Source of the DNA: Bacteroidaceae bacterium
GTDB taxonomy: Bacteria; Bacteroidota; Bacteroidia; Bacteroidales; Bacteroidaceae
DNA length: 64,000 nucleotides
NCBI GenBank assembly: GCA_024398475.1
Contig: JAKSJB010000003.1
Coordinates: 62,001 to 126,000, forward strand
Direction: 5' to 3'
Made by a program: the position numbers and the translations under genes. The notes beneath the pieces were generated by a model. The model had not been told where the DNA came from. It did not search any database and worked only from the letters and a program-made list of their open reading frames with translations. Below are positions 36,123-44,682 of the stretch, one piece after another; within the stretch, counting starts at the first letter, position 1; every line of letters starts with the position of its first letter.

Positions 36123-37061
36123 CTAAAAATAATTTAATAGATTTTGTACTCCGTGATTGTATATTGGGTTAAAATTTTCCTTAGTAAATGTTTTCGGAAT
36201 GATATAATGCCTATTCCCATTAACATCAGGCATCAGCGAACCAATACCTGTTGAATTATTATTTTGTATTGAATTTAACGGGTCTAATGCAAAAATGTAT
36301 GCGTCTATCTTATTTTCAGATTTAAATGGTAGAGACAATCCTCCTTCTCTTATTTTAGTCGCAGCACTTAGACCTGAAGCATTAAATGTAATCGCTTTCC
36401 GTCCTGGCTTATCATTACTTGAGGTTAGCAAAGAATTTAGTGCTGCTTCACTGCCCCCCTGAGAATGACCCACAAAAGTTAATTCATTTTGACTAAACTT
36501 TTCAGAAAGCATTGTTGCTACACGTGCAGATTCATGATATTCATTTGAAAGTCCAAGTGGTTGAGCTATATTCTGAATCCAGTCTTTTGTATTTTCACTA
36601 CCGGCTGTGGCATATACATATTCCGTAACTCCATTAATAGTTCTTTCATATAGTTGAGAACTTAAACCATTATTCGAAGTGAGCATTTGTAATTCCTTAC
36701 CACTAAGAGCATGTGATACGTCCCAACCTCCAATAAGTTCTATCAAGTTGTTTCCATAAACATGCATTGCCATTCTCAATGCCTCTGAAGGAGTCGGTTC
36801 TTTCCCATCCGGATCCACATACCTAATCGGATTCCCCGCACAATAACTGTACGGACTGATGTTGTAGTACTTCTCACAAAGTGGATCCATACTCGTGAAC
36901 CTTCCCGAAGCAGGGTCATACTGACGGGCAGAGTAGTCATACCTGTCAAGTCCGTGAGTTCGGTCAAATTCCTTTCCGTTGTACTTGAACTTCTGCACTC
37001 CCTGATTGGTGCTGTGGGTAAGGGTTCCTCCGTATGGGTAATAGTGGGTTGTCTGAGTCAT
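36123..37061 (-). CDS. Orphan Rhs tip: RHS core end fused to a lipase-like (alpha/beta hydrolase) toxin
   Basis: 312 residues. Residues 1-85 are the end of an RHS-repeat-associated core (FDRTHGLDRYDYSARQYDP, GRFTSMDPLCEKYYNISPYS, AGNPIRYVDPDGKEP). The rest is a different domain with the nucleophile elbow GHSQGG (198-203, Ser200); Asp260 (FALDPLN) and a His at 285 or 303 could complete the triad. This resembles the class-3 lipase/DUF2974 toxins of polymorphic systems. No N-terminal delivery region, so it is an orphan cassette. A consensus promoter sits 23 bases upstream. Confidence 0.82.
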   Translation of the reverse strand: MTQTTHYYPYGGTLTHSTNQGVQKFKYNGKEFDRTHGLDRYDYSARQYDPASGRFTSMDPLCEKYYNISPYSYCAGNPIRYVDPDGKEPTPSEALRMAMHVYGNNLIELIGGWDVSHALSGKELQMLTSNNGLSSQLYERTINGVTEYVYATAGSENTKDWIQNIAQPLGLSNEYHESARVATMLSEKFSQNELTFVGHSQGGSEAALNSLLTSSNDKPGRKAITFNASGLSAATKIREGGLSLPFKSENKIDAYIFALDPLNSIQNNNSTGIGSLMPDVNGNRHYIIPKTFTKENFNPIYNHGVQNLLNYF

Positions 37062-37083
37062 ATCAGGATTTGATTGGTTTGTG

Positions 37084-37114
37084 CAAAGATAGTGATTATT
37101 TATGAGTCAATCAA
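37084..37114 (-). promoter_or_regulatory. Promoter in front of the orphan Rhs-lipase tip
   Basis: On the minus strand TTG (37112-37114), 20 bases, then TATCTTTG (37084-37091). Transcription would start near 37077, about 16 bases before the ATG at 37061. It means the tip and its ankyrin partner can be made without a full-length rhs gene. Confidence 0.7.
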
Positions 37115-37149
37115 CACTTTCCCCACATTAATTTTGCAGATTCAGTATT

Positions 37150-37200
37150 GTTAGTATTGTTTGCCATAACACGGTTGTTGCCCTGGTGGTCAGGGATGTT
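37150..37200 (-). pseudogene. Rhs core scrap at a cassette junction
   Basis: The minus strand reads NIPDHQGNNRVMANNTNN, matching the core motif KDHQGNNRVVAKY. About 17 codons remain. It lies between the end of the first immunity gene (37246) and the promoter of the second tip, where a cassette boundary is expected. Confidence 0.65.
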
Positions 37201-37245
37201 ATTTTCATTTTTAACATATAGAATTCGGTTTGTTAGATTAGAGAG

Positions 37246-37827
37246 TTATTTATATTTCTGTACATATATTGATTTCCAAAAATTCATACTATCATCACGA
37301 TTTGAATTGTCATAGAAATCATATATCGAATATTTATACTTATTGTCTTTGACACGAATTAGTCTCATAGCTTCTATTCGAAACATATCATGTCCAGTTG
37401 TATCGTACCACTTTGTTAAAATATTTGTATTCCAGTTCAATACGACATCCCAAAATTCGTCTAAATAATCTGGATAGGAATAGACGCTTAATTCTTCGAG
37501 TTTTTTATGATTATATTGTAATTCATACATATATTTAGACGTTATTATTTGCTCTATTCTCATTTGTGACAATAAAAAATCCGAATAATGTATAATATAC
37601 AGTGTGTCACAGTCAGGAACAGTCCAAAATGGACAGTCAGACAATGCCACAATTCTTTGTTCCTTCATGATTTTTTGTGAATTGTGTATAATCATTCCTC
37701 TTTTTTTCGGAACCTTGTCGATGATTTCAAAAATATTGGAGCCCTTAAGTGTTTGCGACTTTATAGGTATGATATAACAGATAGAAAAAAGTATCGTAAT
37801 TATATATTTAATATTTCTTGTAAACAT
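37246..37827 (-). CDS. Secreted protein, immunity candidate for the metallopeptidase-type Rhs tip
   Basis: 193 residues, AT-rich relative to neighbours. N-terminal signal peptide-like segment (YIITILFSICYIIPIKSQ). No recognised domain; the remainder is rich in Tyr, Lys and Asp. Its start overlaps the end of the Rhs-metallopeptidase tip by 20 bases, the typical coupling of toxin and immunity genes. Export to the periplasm suggests it neutralises the toxin there or during entry. Function inferred only from position. Confidence 0.65.
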   Translation of the reverse strand: MFTRNIKYIITILFSICYIIPIKSQTLKGSNIFEIIDKVPKKRGMIIHNSQKIMKEQRIVALSDCPFWTVPDCDTLYIIHYSDFLLSQMRIEQIITSKYMYELQYNHKKLEELSVYSYPDYLDEFWDVVLNWNTNILTKWYDTTGHDMFRIEAMRLIRVKDNKYKYSIYDFYDNSNRDDSMNFWKSIYVQKYK

Positions 37828-38881
37828 AGCCTTGTTGATTATTCGGGATTATTGTATATCCAGGTAGATGGGTAAATTTATCCGTAAAGTATAAACTGGA
37901 AATTGAATGGGAATTCCATGTGCAACAAGCACCTTGCTGTACTTCACCATTGTCAATATAATATTTCCTAATTGGAATATTATGTTCTGCTCGAATCAAA
38001 TTTTCAATGTGCATAGCATATTTTTCTGAATTTGATGCTGTATTGTCTCCGCCTTTAAACCATACTGTTTCATCCATTGTACCATTAAGTCGATCTTGAG
38101 AATGAGCAAATTCATGCCCAAGTGTTGTAAAGTCTGTTTGGTATCCATCAACTTCTTCTCCAAAATTAATACCTACCCTAGATGCGATATTTGCATCTAA
38201 CGGTGTAGAAAATGCACTTTCAGCAGATTTCTTTGCTTCTCCATGACACAACATGACTCCTTCTTCCCGATTTGCCAAATCTTCCACTAATGCATTTCCA
38301 TTATATCCACTTCTTAGTGTAGTTAGCAAACTGGTGATTTTTTTGATGTATTCATTGTCTCCATTATAAAGTTCACCCGCCTTATTGACAAAACCTCCTT
38401 GTGTGCAATTATATGTCCACTCATTCATATTTTCATCAAACCATGCAATATATTCTCCTGTCGGATCAATGTAATTCACAGGATTTCCCGCACAATAACT
38501 GTACGGACTGATGTTGTAGTACTTCTCACACAACGGATCCATGCTCGTGAACCTTCCCGAAGCAGGGTCATACTGACGGGCACAGTAGTCATACCAGTCA
38601 AGTCCGTGAGTTCGGTCAAACTCCTTGCCGTTGTACTTGTACTTCTGCACTCCCTGATTTGTGCTGTGGGTAAGAGTACCTCCGTATGGGTAATAGTGGG
38701 TTGTCTGCTCAATAGTACCGTCATACTTTGCTACAACCCGGTTGTTGCCCTGATGGTCCTTGATGTAGTAGTGGACAGTGTTTTCACCACCACCTTCGGT
38801 ATAGCCATCTGCGAAGTAGTACTTCAGATAACCGTTGTCATATACGAAGCTGCCGAAATAGTACGTAAAATTCTTTCTCAT
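37808..38881 (-). CDS. Orphan Rhs tip: RHS core end fused to a zinc-metallopeptidase toxin (M91/NleD-like)
   Basis: 357 residues. Residues 7-141 are RHS core (YDNGYLKYYFADGY, KDHQGNNRVVAKYDG, FTSMDPLCEKYYNISPYS). Residues 142-357 are a separate toxin domain with the zinc site HEFAH (256-260) and a downstream SEKYAMHIENLIRAEHNIPIR (286-306), whose Glu residues may supply the third ligand. The HExxH plus EN-x-x-R pattern is that of the M91/NleD effector peptidases. No signal peptide and no upstream Rhs barrel; the ATG follows directly on an AT-rich spacer, so this is an orphan cassette rather than a complete toxin. Confidence 0.82.
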   Translation of the reverse strand: MRKNFTYYFGSFVYDNGYLKYYFADGYTEGGGENTVHYYIKDHQGNNRVVAKYDGTIEQTTHYYPYGGTLTHSTNQGVQKYKYNGKEFDRTHGLDWYDYCARQYDPASGRFTSMDPLCEKYYNISPYSYCAGNPVNYIDPTGEYIAWFDENMNEWTYNCTQGGFVNKAGELYNGDNEYIKKITSLLTTLRSGYNGNALVEDLANREEGVMLCHGEAKKSAESAFSTPLDANIASRVGINFGEEVDGYQTDFTTLGHEFAHSQDRLNGTMDETVWFKGGDNTASNSEKYAMHIENLIRAEHNIPIRKYYIDNGEVQQGACCTWNSHSISSLYFTDKFTHLPGYTIIPNNQQGYVYKKY

Positions 38882-39048
38882 TTAGCCACTTTTACAATAC
38901 TTTTTATCTTTTTATATTAATGAGGATTTCTTACATTAATTCATATGGTTTAGGAGAGTAAAGTTAGTATATTTTAGACAAACAAACTACAATTTTATGA
39001 TATTTTTTCGGATTTCATACAAACAAACGACACCATCTGAGACTATTA

Positions 39049-39095
39049 AAAGCCAATAAGACAAACATATAATTGTGTGTTATCTTATTGGCTTT
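39049..39095. terminator. Terminator below the DUF2795 gene
   Basis: Perfect 13-base inverted repeat AAAGCCAATAAGA / TCTTATTGGCTTT with a 21-base loop, 27 bases past the DUF2795 stop on the minus strand. The remaining 38882-39048 sequence is AT-rich without a gene. Confidence 0.65.
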
Positions 39096-39121
39096 CAGTA
39101 TATTATGGTAAAAATTATATA

Positions 39122-39343
39122 TCAATACTCCTCTTCGTCCCAAAGGAAGTCCTCCTTTGAAGGATAGTCAGGCCAGATTTCTTCTATGCTTTCATATATA
39201 TCGCCTTCGTCCTCTATTTCCTGAAGGTTCTCTATAACCTCAAGTGGGGCTCCGGAACGTGTGGCATAATCCAACAACTCTTCTTTAGTTGCAGGCCATG
39301 GAGCATCCTCCAATTTAACTGCCAATTCAAGTGTCCAATACAT
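39122..39343 (-). CDS. DUF2795-type small acidic protein
   Basis: 73 residues, MYWTLELAVKLEDAPWPATK..., with the pattern A-x-x-L-E-D-x-P-W-P-A-T-K-E-E-L-x-D-Y-A characteristic of the DUF2795 family, and a long acidic tail (WPDYPSKEDFLWDEEEY). A strong Shine-Dalgarno (AAAGGAG) lies just upstream on the minus strand. It is widely conserved in Bacteroidetes; function unknown. Confidence 0.88.
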   Translation of the reverse strand: MYWTLELAVKLEDAPWPATKEELLDYATRSGAPLEVIENLQEIEDEGDIYESIEEIWPDYPSKEDFLWDEEEY

Positions 39344-39520
39344 TGTTTTGTCTCCTTTCTTTTTAGTATATTAAGTAATTGTGTCGATTGTTTGTCTTTA
39401 TACGAAGAAATATTTTCGTTTTAGGTTAATCTGTCAGGTATTCGAACCGGATTCGAGTAGCAGATTGTTTTGATTGATAACAATTCCCTCTAATGAGCCG
39501 CAAAAATAATATAAAAAATT

Positions 39521-40084
39521 TTATTGACAAACATTATTCCAAAATATTTCATCAATATTTGCAATATTATTTAGTTTTCGTCCTAAAACGAATAGGAAAT
39601 CGGACAATCTGTTTATATATTTCAACAATGTGGCATATTGTGCCTCATCTGCATCGATGAACTTCACCATCGTAACTATTCTTCGTTCGGCTCTTCGGCA
39701 AACCGTTCTGCACACATTGCATTGAGCAGCAGCAACACATCCTCCAGGCAGCACAAAAGCCTTGAGCCGAGGAAGAGAAGTCTCGATTTCATCGATGTTT
39801 TTCTCAATGTGCGTAATCATTTCCTCCGTCACCACACTTGCTTCGTTCACTTGTGTAGTTGACAGATCTGTTGCAAGGAATGAACCTACGGCAAACAAGG
39901 AATTCTGTATCCATTGCAACTCTGCGCGTATAGACTCATCATCAGTCATTGCCGAGAGTAAGCCCAGATGACTGTTAAGTTCATCTACAGTACCGTAGGC
40001 TTCAAGCCGTACATTATCCTTTTCTGTCCTGACTCCGCCTACAAGGCTTGTTGTTCCTGAATCACCTGTACGTGTATAAACCAT
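39521..40084 (-). CDS. Cob(I)yrinic acid a,c-diamide adenosyltransferase, PduO type
   Basis: Makes adenosylcobalamin from cob(I)alamin and ATP. 187 residues from MVYTRTGDSGTTSLVGG, the ATP-binding motif of PduO-type enzymes; also RLEAYGTVDELNSHLGLL (about 30-47) and the CRTVCRRAERR segment. The longer frame from 40141 is unlikely because the family starts at this Met. Last gene of the ribD-to-ATR unit. The 177-base stretch up to the DUF2795 gene holds no gene. Confidence 0.92.
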   Translation of the reverse strand: MVYTRTGDSGTTSLVGGVRTEKDNVRLEAYGTVDELNSHLGLLSAMTDDESIRAELQWIQNSLFAVGSFLATDLSTTQVNEASVVTEEMITHIEKNIDEIETSLPRLKAFVLPGGCVAAAQCNVCRTVCRRAERRIVTMVKFIDADEAQYATLLKYINRLSDFLFVLGRKLNNIANIDEIFWNNVCQ

Positions 40085-40153
40085 ATTAATTGAAATTATG
40101 TATTGTCTGTTCGTTTCATGCCCAACCAATGAAAAGGGCAATCATGGTTTGGG

Positions 40154-40729
40154 CTAAAGTTTATAGTTCTGTTTTATTCTCTTTGGATCAAAAAACACTA
40201 TTCCACGGCTGCCCAAATCGAATGTTGCAGTTGCAGAAGGTTCCACCAATACCTGTTTCCAGAAACCGGACTTTCTCAGTTTTGACTTATCTGTTATCAG
40301 CACCGACTTATCGTCAGTATGACCGTCGCCCAACCATTGCAGTACTGACTTAGGCACATTCGATGTACAGAAGTAGAGCATGGAAATTTTCCGTTGAATT
40401 GGGAATATTTGATTCAAGGTATCTATTATGGAAGATTCATCAACGGTATTTACCGTAGTGACGGGAACCGTATTGTTGGCAGCACTTATATATGCCTTGG
40501 CAGCCTCTGCCACTTGTATGTTCTTCTCATCCGTAATGATGATTGCCTCAGTTGGTTTAAGGGCATTCACCAATCGGAAGAGTTGCTTGTTATGCTTCTG
40601 GTTCTTGGGAAATTTACGTTTAAGTTCATCAAAAGCATAATAACTGCTTTTGCAGAACAGGACGCCGGTTACCAAACTGTATGCCCAGGGTGACTGAATG
40701 CCGAATCCGTGTCGGTGCAGAAATCTCAT
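40154..40729 (-). CDS. Conserved hypothetical protein (methyltransferase-like remnant fold)
   Basis: 191 residues beginning MRFLHRHGFGIQSPWAYSLV. The RHGFGIxSPxxY start is seen in Bacteroidetes proteins annotated as SAM-dependent methyltransferases, but I see no glycine-rich SAM loop here (KPTEAIIITDEKNIQVAE is where it would lie). Possibly a Rossmann protein that lost activity. It overlaps the ribF stop by 4 bases, so it is translationally coupled. Confidence 0.6.
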   Translation of the reverse strand: MRFLHRHGFGIQSPWAYSLVTGVLFCKSSYYAFDELKRKFPKNQKHNKQLFRLVNALKPTEAIIITDEKNIQVAEAAKAYISAANNTVPVTTVNTVDESSIIDTLNQIFPIQRKISMLYFCTSNVPKSVLQWLGDGHTDDKSVLITDKSKLRKSGFWKQVLVEPSATATFDLGSRGIVFFDPKRIKQNYKL

Positions 40730-41622
40730 GTATGTTGATTATTGGTTATTATTGAACGTATTGTATTCTCATCATTCCTAATCTGTGCCGTCAGTTCTTC
40801 AACGCTGGCAAACCGCTTCTCGCTGCGTATTCTTTCGATGAAACGGAGATTGATGCGTTCGCTGTAAATATCTTCGTTGAAATCGAGGAAATGTACCTCA
40901 ATACTTCGTCTTCCATTGTCGAAAGTAGGCCTGCAGCCAATATTGAGCATACCGGTATATTGTCTGCCGTCAATTTCCGTAAGTACAGCATATACTCCAT
41001 CAGCCGGTACGAGTTTTTCGGCAGGAAGGTCGAGGTTAGCTGTAGGATAACCAATTGTACGGCCTACATGGAAACCATCTATCACCAATCCTTCTATTGA
41101 ATATGGTCGGCCCAACAGGTTATTTGCCGAACGTATGCTGCCTTCGGCTATTGCCTGCCGGATAATAGAGGAACTGACCGGAACATGGTTTTCCTCGTAT
41201 GCTTCAGCCTTGATAACTTCTATACCCATCTGACTGCCATAGCGTACATAATCATCGAATCCATCGGAACGATTGTGCCCGAAACGGTGGTCATAACCGA
41301 TGACAAGAGTCGTTATTTCCAATTCGTCATGCAACACTTTCTGCATGAATTCCTGTGCCGTGAGACACATTGTTTCCTGAGTGAACTTCTTCATGCATAC
41401 TTCGTTGATTCCATAATCAAGCAACAGTTGTCTTTTCTCTTCGGCAGTAGTGAGGAACGATGGCTTGAATGACTTATCAACCACGGAACGGGGAGAATTG
41501 CTGAACGTGACAGCAACGGACACTCCCTTCCTTGCCTCAGCCAAATCAGTAACCTGACTGAGAAGGAAACGGTGGCCACGGTGCACACCATCGAAAAATC
41601 CTATCGTAGCAATCCTGTCCAT
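40726..41622 (-). CDS. ribF: Bifunctional riboflavin kinase / FAD synthetase
   Basis: Converts riboflavin to FMN and FMN to FAD. 298 residues. The N-terminal nucleotidyltransferase has GFFDGVHRGHRFLL (8-21, HIGH-like), and the C-terminal riboflavin kinase has GRTIGYPTANLDLP (PTAN motif). Downstream of the nucleoside permease by 12 bases, in the same unit as ribD. Confidence 0.95.
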   Translation of the reverse strand: MDRIATIGFFDGVHRGHRFLLSQVTDLAEARKGVSVAVTFSNSPRSVVDKSFKPSFLTTAEEKRQLLLDYGINEVCMKKFTQETMCLTAQEFMQKVLHDELEITTLVIGYDHRFGHNRSDGFDDYVRYGSQMGIEVIKAEAYEENHVPVSSSIIRQAIAEGSIRSANNLLGRPYSIEGLVIDGFHVGRTIGYPTANLDLPAEKLVPADGVYAVLTEIDGRQYTGMLNIGCRPTFDNGRRSIEVHFLDFNEDIYSERINLRFIERIRSEKRFASVEELTAQIRNDENTIRSIITNNQHT

Positions 41623-41634
41623 ACCGATAAACGT

Positions 41635-42927
41635 TTATTTTCTCTTATACCTGAAGCATATTGCAAACATAACTGCCACCACCAATGCAAAACCTGCGAA
41701 GATGTACCAGCATGTTGACCATTCGCCGATGGTAAAGAACTTCTCCTCTCCCATCACTATTTTACTTGCCGAATGAGTGAAACTGTTAACGACTGACTGG
41801 GCACAGAAAGAACCGATTGTGGCTCCAAGTCCGTTTGTCATCAACATGAACACACCCTGTGCGCTCGAACGTATGCTTGCGTCTGTCTCCCTTTCAACGA
41901 ACAGCGATCCCGAAATGTTGAAGAAGTCAAAGGCTATACCGTAGACAATCATTGAAAGTATCAGCAGAAGCAATCCCGGCATCTGTGGGTTTCCCATGCC
42001 GAACAAGCCGAAACGCAGCACCCAAGCCAACATGGAAATAAGCAACACGGTCTTGATTCCGTACCGTTTCAGGAAGAAAGGTATGAGAAGGATGCAGAAA
42101 GTTTCAGATACCTGAGAGAGAGAAGTAAGTATCACGTTATGCTTTACAGCAAACGAGTCGGCAAGGGTGTCGTCAAAACCGAAACTTGCAAGGAAAGGAC
42201 TGGCAAAGCCGTTCGTCACCTGCAGGCACATTCCCAAAAGGAACGAGAAGATAAAGAACATGGCCATCTTTCTCTCACGGAACAGCATGAATGCCTGAAG
42301 ACCGAACATCTCTATGAATGAACCCGACTTCCTCGTACGTACTACCGGACAATTTGGTAACGTAAATGCATAAAGTCCGAGTACTACACTCCAGGCAGCA
42401 CTTACAAAAAGTTGCATGTATGAGTCCTTGAAACCTGTGAGGTCCACAATCCACATGGAAATGACGAATCCCACAGTACCGAATACACGTATGCTCGGAA
42501 ACACTCCCACAATGTCCAACCCCGACTTTGTCAGGGCATTGTAGGACACGGAATTGGAAAGTGCGATTGTAGGCATGAAGAATGCCACACTCATTGCATA
42601 TACCGGAAACAACTGCGTGAACTTCACCTCGTTGCCGTATCTATATCCTATGTATCCCGCCAATGCCATGAATAGAGCGGCAAGCAACTGACAGATACCC
42701 AGGCATTTCTGAGCCGGAATCCATCTATCGGCAACAATACCCACCAATGCGGGCATAAACAAGGATACAACACCCTGAACGGCAAAGAACGCACCGATAC
42801 TCGTTCCCATTCCTATGTTTGCCAGATATACGCCCAACGAACACAGGTATGACCCCCACACGGCAAAAACCAGATAGATCATCACCGTCAATCTCAGTTT
42901 CAGGTTACCTTTATTTTCCTGCATCAT
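41635..42927 (-). CDS. Nucleoside:H+ symporter (NupG/XapB-type MFS)
   Basis: About 430 residues, 12 membrane helices. KLRLTVMIYLVFAVWGSYLCSLGVYL at the start and a hydrophobic series with ALVGIVADRWIPAQK (MFS loop 2-3) match the nucleoside permease family. The start is uncertain: GTG at 42936 overlaps the ribD stop, and ATGs lie at 42932, 42927 and 42924; I chose MMQENKGN. Being between ribD and ribF raises the possibility of a flavin- or purine-related substrate, which is inference. Confidence 0.85.
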   Translation of the reverse strand: MMQENKGNLKLRLTVMIYLVFAVWGSYLCSLGVYLANIGMGTSIGAFFAVQGVVSLFMPALVGIVADRWIPAQKCLGICQLLAALFMALAGYIGYRYGNEVKFTQLFPVYAMSVAFFMPTIALSNSVSYNALTKSGLDIVGVFPSIRVFGTVGFVISMWIVDLTGFKDSYMQLFVSAAWSVVLGLYAFTLPNCPVVRTRKSGSFIEMFGLQAFMLFRERKMAMFFIFSFLLGMCLQVTNGFASPFLASFGFDDTLADSFAVKHNVILTSLSQVSETFCILLIPFFLKRYGIKTVLLISMLAWVLRFGLFGMGNPQMPGLLLLILSMIVYGIAFDFFNISGSLFVERETDASIRSSAQGVFMLMTNGLGATIGSFCAQSVVNSFTHSASKIVMGEEKFFTIGEWSTCWYIFAGFALVVAVMFAICFRYKRK

Positions 42928-42932
42928 ACCAT

Positions 42933-43886
42933 TCACCTATTCCTATATTCAATAAAGTCATGTCCGCCGAACTCCACGGTCCTCATCTCAGCATACTGAC
43001 TGATGATAGGAGCCTTCACAACCTCGGCATACTTCGGAACCTCTGCATCAGCAATCTCCACAAAAGCCTCATCCCACATACCCTCGTCGATGAACGACTG
43101 AAGAGTCTGTCTGCCACCTTCCACCAACAACGACTGAACCCCGTCGTTGAACAGCCGTTCAAGTACACCCGACACGGAATCACTACCCGTCAGAACCACA
43201 CGTCGGGGATCGCGTCCCGTCCAATGACGGACAGTAAGACTTGGCTTATCGAGTTTCCAAGTGTTGTTGCCTACAAGTATTGCCTGATGTTCAGCACGCC
43301 TCTTGTGGCACAGCATCTGAGTAAGTTCATTCGAGATAATCAATCGGCTTTCACCATCTTCGGAAGGTTTGATTCCGATACTGCCATCCACCGTCTGAGC
43401 CCATTTCAACGTAATAAACGGACGTTGCTTACTGTGGAACGTGAAGAAAACCTTGTTGAGTTCCTGACATTCTTTCTCACATACACCCACTTCCACTTCG
43501 ATACCTGCATCAAGCAATTTCTGAATACCTCTGCCCTGAACCTTGGCAAAAGGATCTACCGTACCGACAACCACACGCTTCACACCCTTACTCACAATCA
43601 AGTCGGCACAAGGCGGAGTCTTACCATAATGGCTGCAAGGCTCAAGACTTACATACATTGTAGAAGTAGGAAGCAAAGGCTCGTCTTCAGGTCTTACCGA
43701 GGCAAACGCATTGACCTCAGCATGTCCTTCCCCAGCGCGCACATGATAGCCCTCACCGATGATTCTGCCGTCATCACTCACAATCACGGCACCCACCATA
43801 GGATTAGGCGGAGCAGTAAGCCTACCGTTCCGCGCAAGCAGAATGCAGCGCTGCATATACAATATGTCCAGTTCCCTTTGTTCCAT
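42933..43886 (-). CDS. ribD: Bifunctional riboflavin biosynthesis deaminase/reductase
   Basis: Steps two and three of riboflavin synthesis. About 317 residues from MEQRELDILYMQRCILLA. The deaminase zinc site is HAEVNAF with EPCSHYGKTPPCADL; the reductase domain follows (RPFITLKWAQTVDGSIG). The start at 43886 is supported by the promoter at 43895-43925, which an upstream start would overlap. First gene of the unit to the adenosyltransferase. The leader is too short for an FMN riboswitch. Confidence 0.95.
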   Translation of the reverse strand: MEQRELDILYMQRCILLARNGRLTAPPNPMVGAVIVSDDGRIIGEGYHVRAGEGHAEVNAFASVRPEDEPLLPTSTMYVSLEPCSHYGKTPPCADLIVSKGVKRVVVGTVDPFAKVQGRGIQKLLDAGIEVEVGVCEKECQELNKVFFTFHSKQRPFITLKWAQTVDGSIGIKPSEDGESRLIISNELTQMLCHKRRAEHQAILVGNNTWKLDKPSLTVRHWTGRDPRRVVLTGSDSVSGVLERLFNDGVQSLLVEGGRQTLQSFIDEGMWDEAFVEIADAEVPKYAEVVKAPIISQYAEMRTVEFGGHDFIEYRNR

Positions 43887-43894
43887 ATTTTCTG

Positions 43895-43925
43895 CAAAGT
43901 TAGTAAATAAGCCACAATACACAAA
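43895..43925 (-). promoter_or_regulatory. ribD operon promoter
   Basis: On the minus strand TTTG (43922-43925), exactly 19 bases, then TAACTTTG (43895-43902). The predicted transcript start is almost at the ribD ATG, giving a near-leaderless message. Confidence 0.8.
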
Positions 43926-44132
43926 GAATTCAACTAAAAAATAACTGGAACCCTCCTAAGCCACCGACAACTCAGGAGTCAACCATGATAGATACAAACC
44001 ATAAGTATATGGTTCAGCACATGAAAACATAATATTTACAGGTCGTAAGTTCGGTAGCGGAAAAGATGCAGGTCATGTTTATGTAAAAGACACATGCAAA
44101 GCGCAGCAATAAATAGGATAGTTTAGATGGGA

Positions 44133-44405
44133 TTAGAATAAGTCGGAATGCGTACCTGTGTTTAGCATTAGGAGTTCAAGACGGTCATCATACTGTCGCC
44201 ATGTCATGAGCCAGTCGCCTTTGATATGACACTCCCAGATGCCCGCATATTTGCCGCTGAGAAGATGTGGGCGGTATTCTGGTGGTAACATTCCGTCACG
44301 TGCCAGAAGAATGATGGCATCTTGCAGCAATTGGATGTTCAGACCTCGCTTGGCGCAAAGCTTAACGTTCTTTCGGAAGGTCCCGGTATATTCAACGCTG
44401 TACAT
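44133..44405 (-). CDS. YafQ/RelE-type mRNA interferase toxin
   Basis: 90 residues from MYSVEYTGTFRKNVKLCAKRG. Family features: a Lys/Arg-rich first helix, HLLSGKYAGIWECHIKGDWLMTWRQYDD, and the ending LNTGTHSDLF, typical of YafQ. Such toxins cut mRNA in the ribosome. A 109-residue frame from 44462 exists, but its first 19 residues overlap the antitoxin and are not family-like. Overlaps the antitoxin gene by 14 bases. Confidence 0.88.
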   Translation of the reverse strand: MYSVEYTGTFRKNVKLCAKRGLNIQLLQDAIILLARDGMLPPEYRPHLLSGKYAGIWECHIKGDWLMTWRQYDDRLELLMLNTGTHSDLF

Positions 44406-44646
44406 AATCGTCCCCCAAGATCTGCTTGAACATATCCTCCACACTTTCAGCACGATGAACACGGCCTTCCTCTACGTCTTTCAGCGCAAGGTCGAGACCA
44501 CATACGCGCTTCTTGCGTGGCATGGTAATTGATCTTACGCCTTTCACAAGCGCAAGTGTTTTCTTCACCTGCTGCATTACGCTTACATCGTCAAACGTAA
44601 CAATCATTTGATTCATCTCAGGTTTTATTGCTGATGTTGTTGCCAT
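44392..44646 (-). CDS. Antitoxin of the YafQ/RelE-type pair
   Basis: 84 residues, MATTSAIKPEMNQMIVTFDDVSVMQQ..., upstream of and overlapping the toxin. Basic middle (MPRKKRVCGLDLALKDVEEGRV) and acidic end, as in RelB/DinJ-type antitoxins that combine a DNA-binding part with a toxin-binding tail. It starts 36 bases after the stop of the 656-residue protein, so the pair may ride at the end of the AAA-ATPase island. Confidence 0.78.
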   Translation of the reverse strand: MATTSAIKPEMNQMIVTFDDVSVMQQVKKTLALVKGVRSITMPRKKRVCGLDLALKDVEEGRVHRAESVEDMFKQILGDDYVQR

Positions 44647-44682
44647 AACGGTATGGTTTTTCTGTTTTTAAATAATGGTTTC

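Noticed and set aside
36123..38881. Reading the two Rhs tips as one disrupted full-length rhs gene
   Set aside because: Each tip carries its own copy of the same core end and its own following immunity candidate, so they are separate cassettes, not pieces of one gene.
39441..39470. TTCGAA-containing stretch resembling a tRNA T-arm
   Set aside because: The bases flanking TTCGAA do not form the five-pair T stem in either strand and no acceptor or anticodon arm could be found.
43886..43925. Possible FMN riboswitch ahead of ribD
   Set aside because: The promoter lies within 40 bases of the start codon, leaving no room for the ~120-base aptamer.
44033..44112. Short plus-strand frame ending GKDAGHVYVKDTCKAQQ
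   Set aside because: About 26 codons with no start, no family and no context; it might be the end of a lost gene but support is too weak to list.
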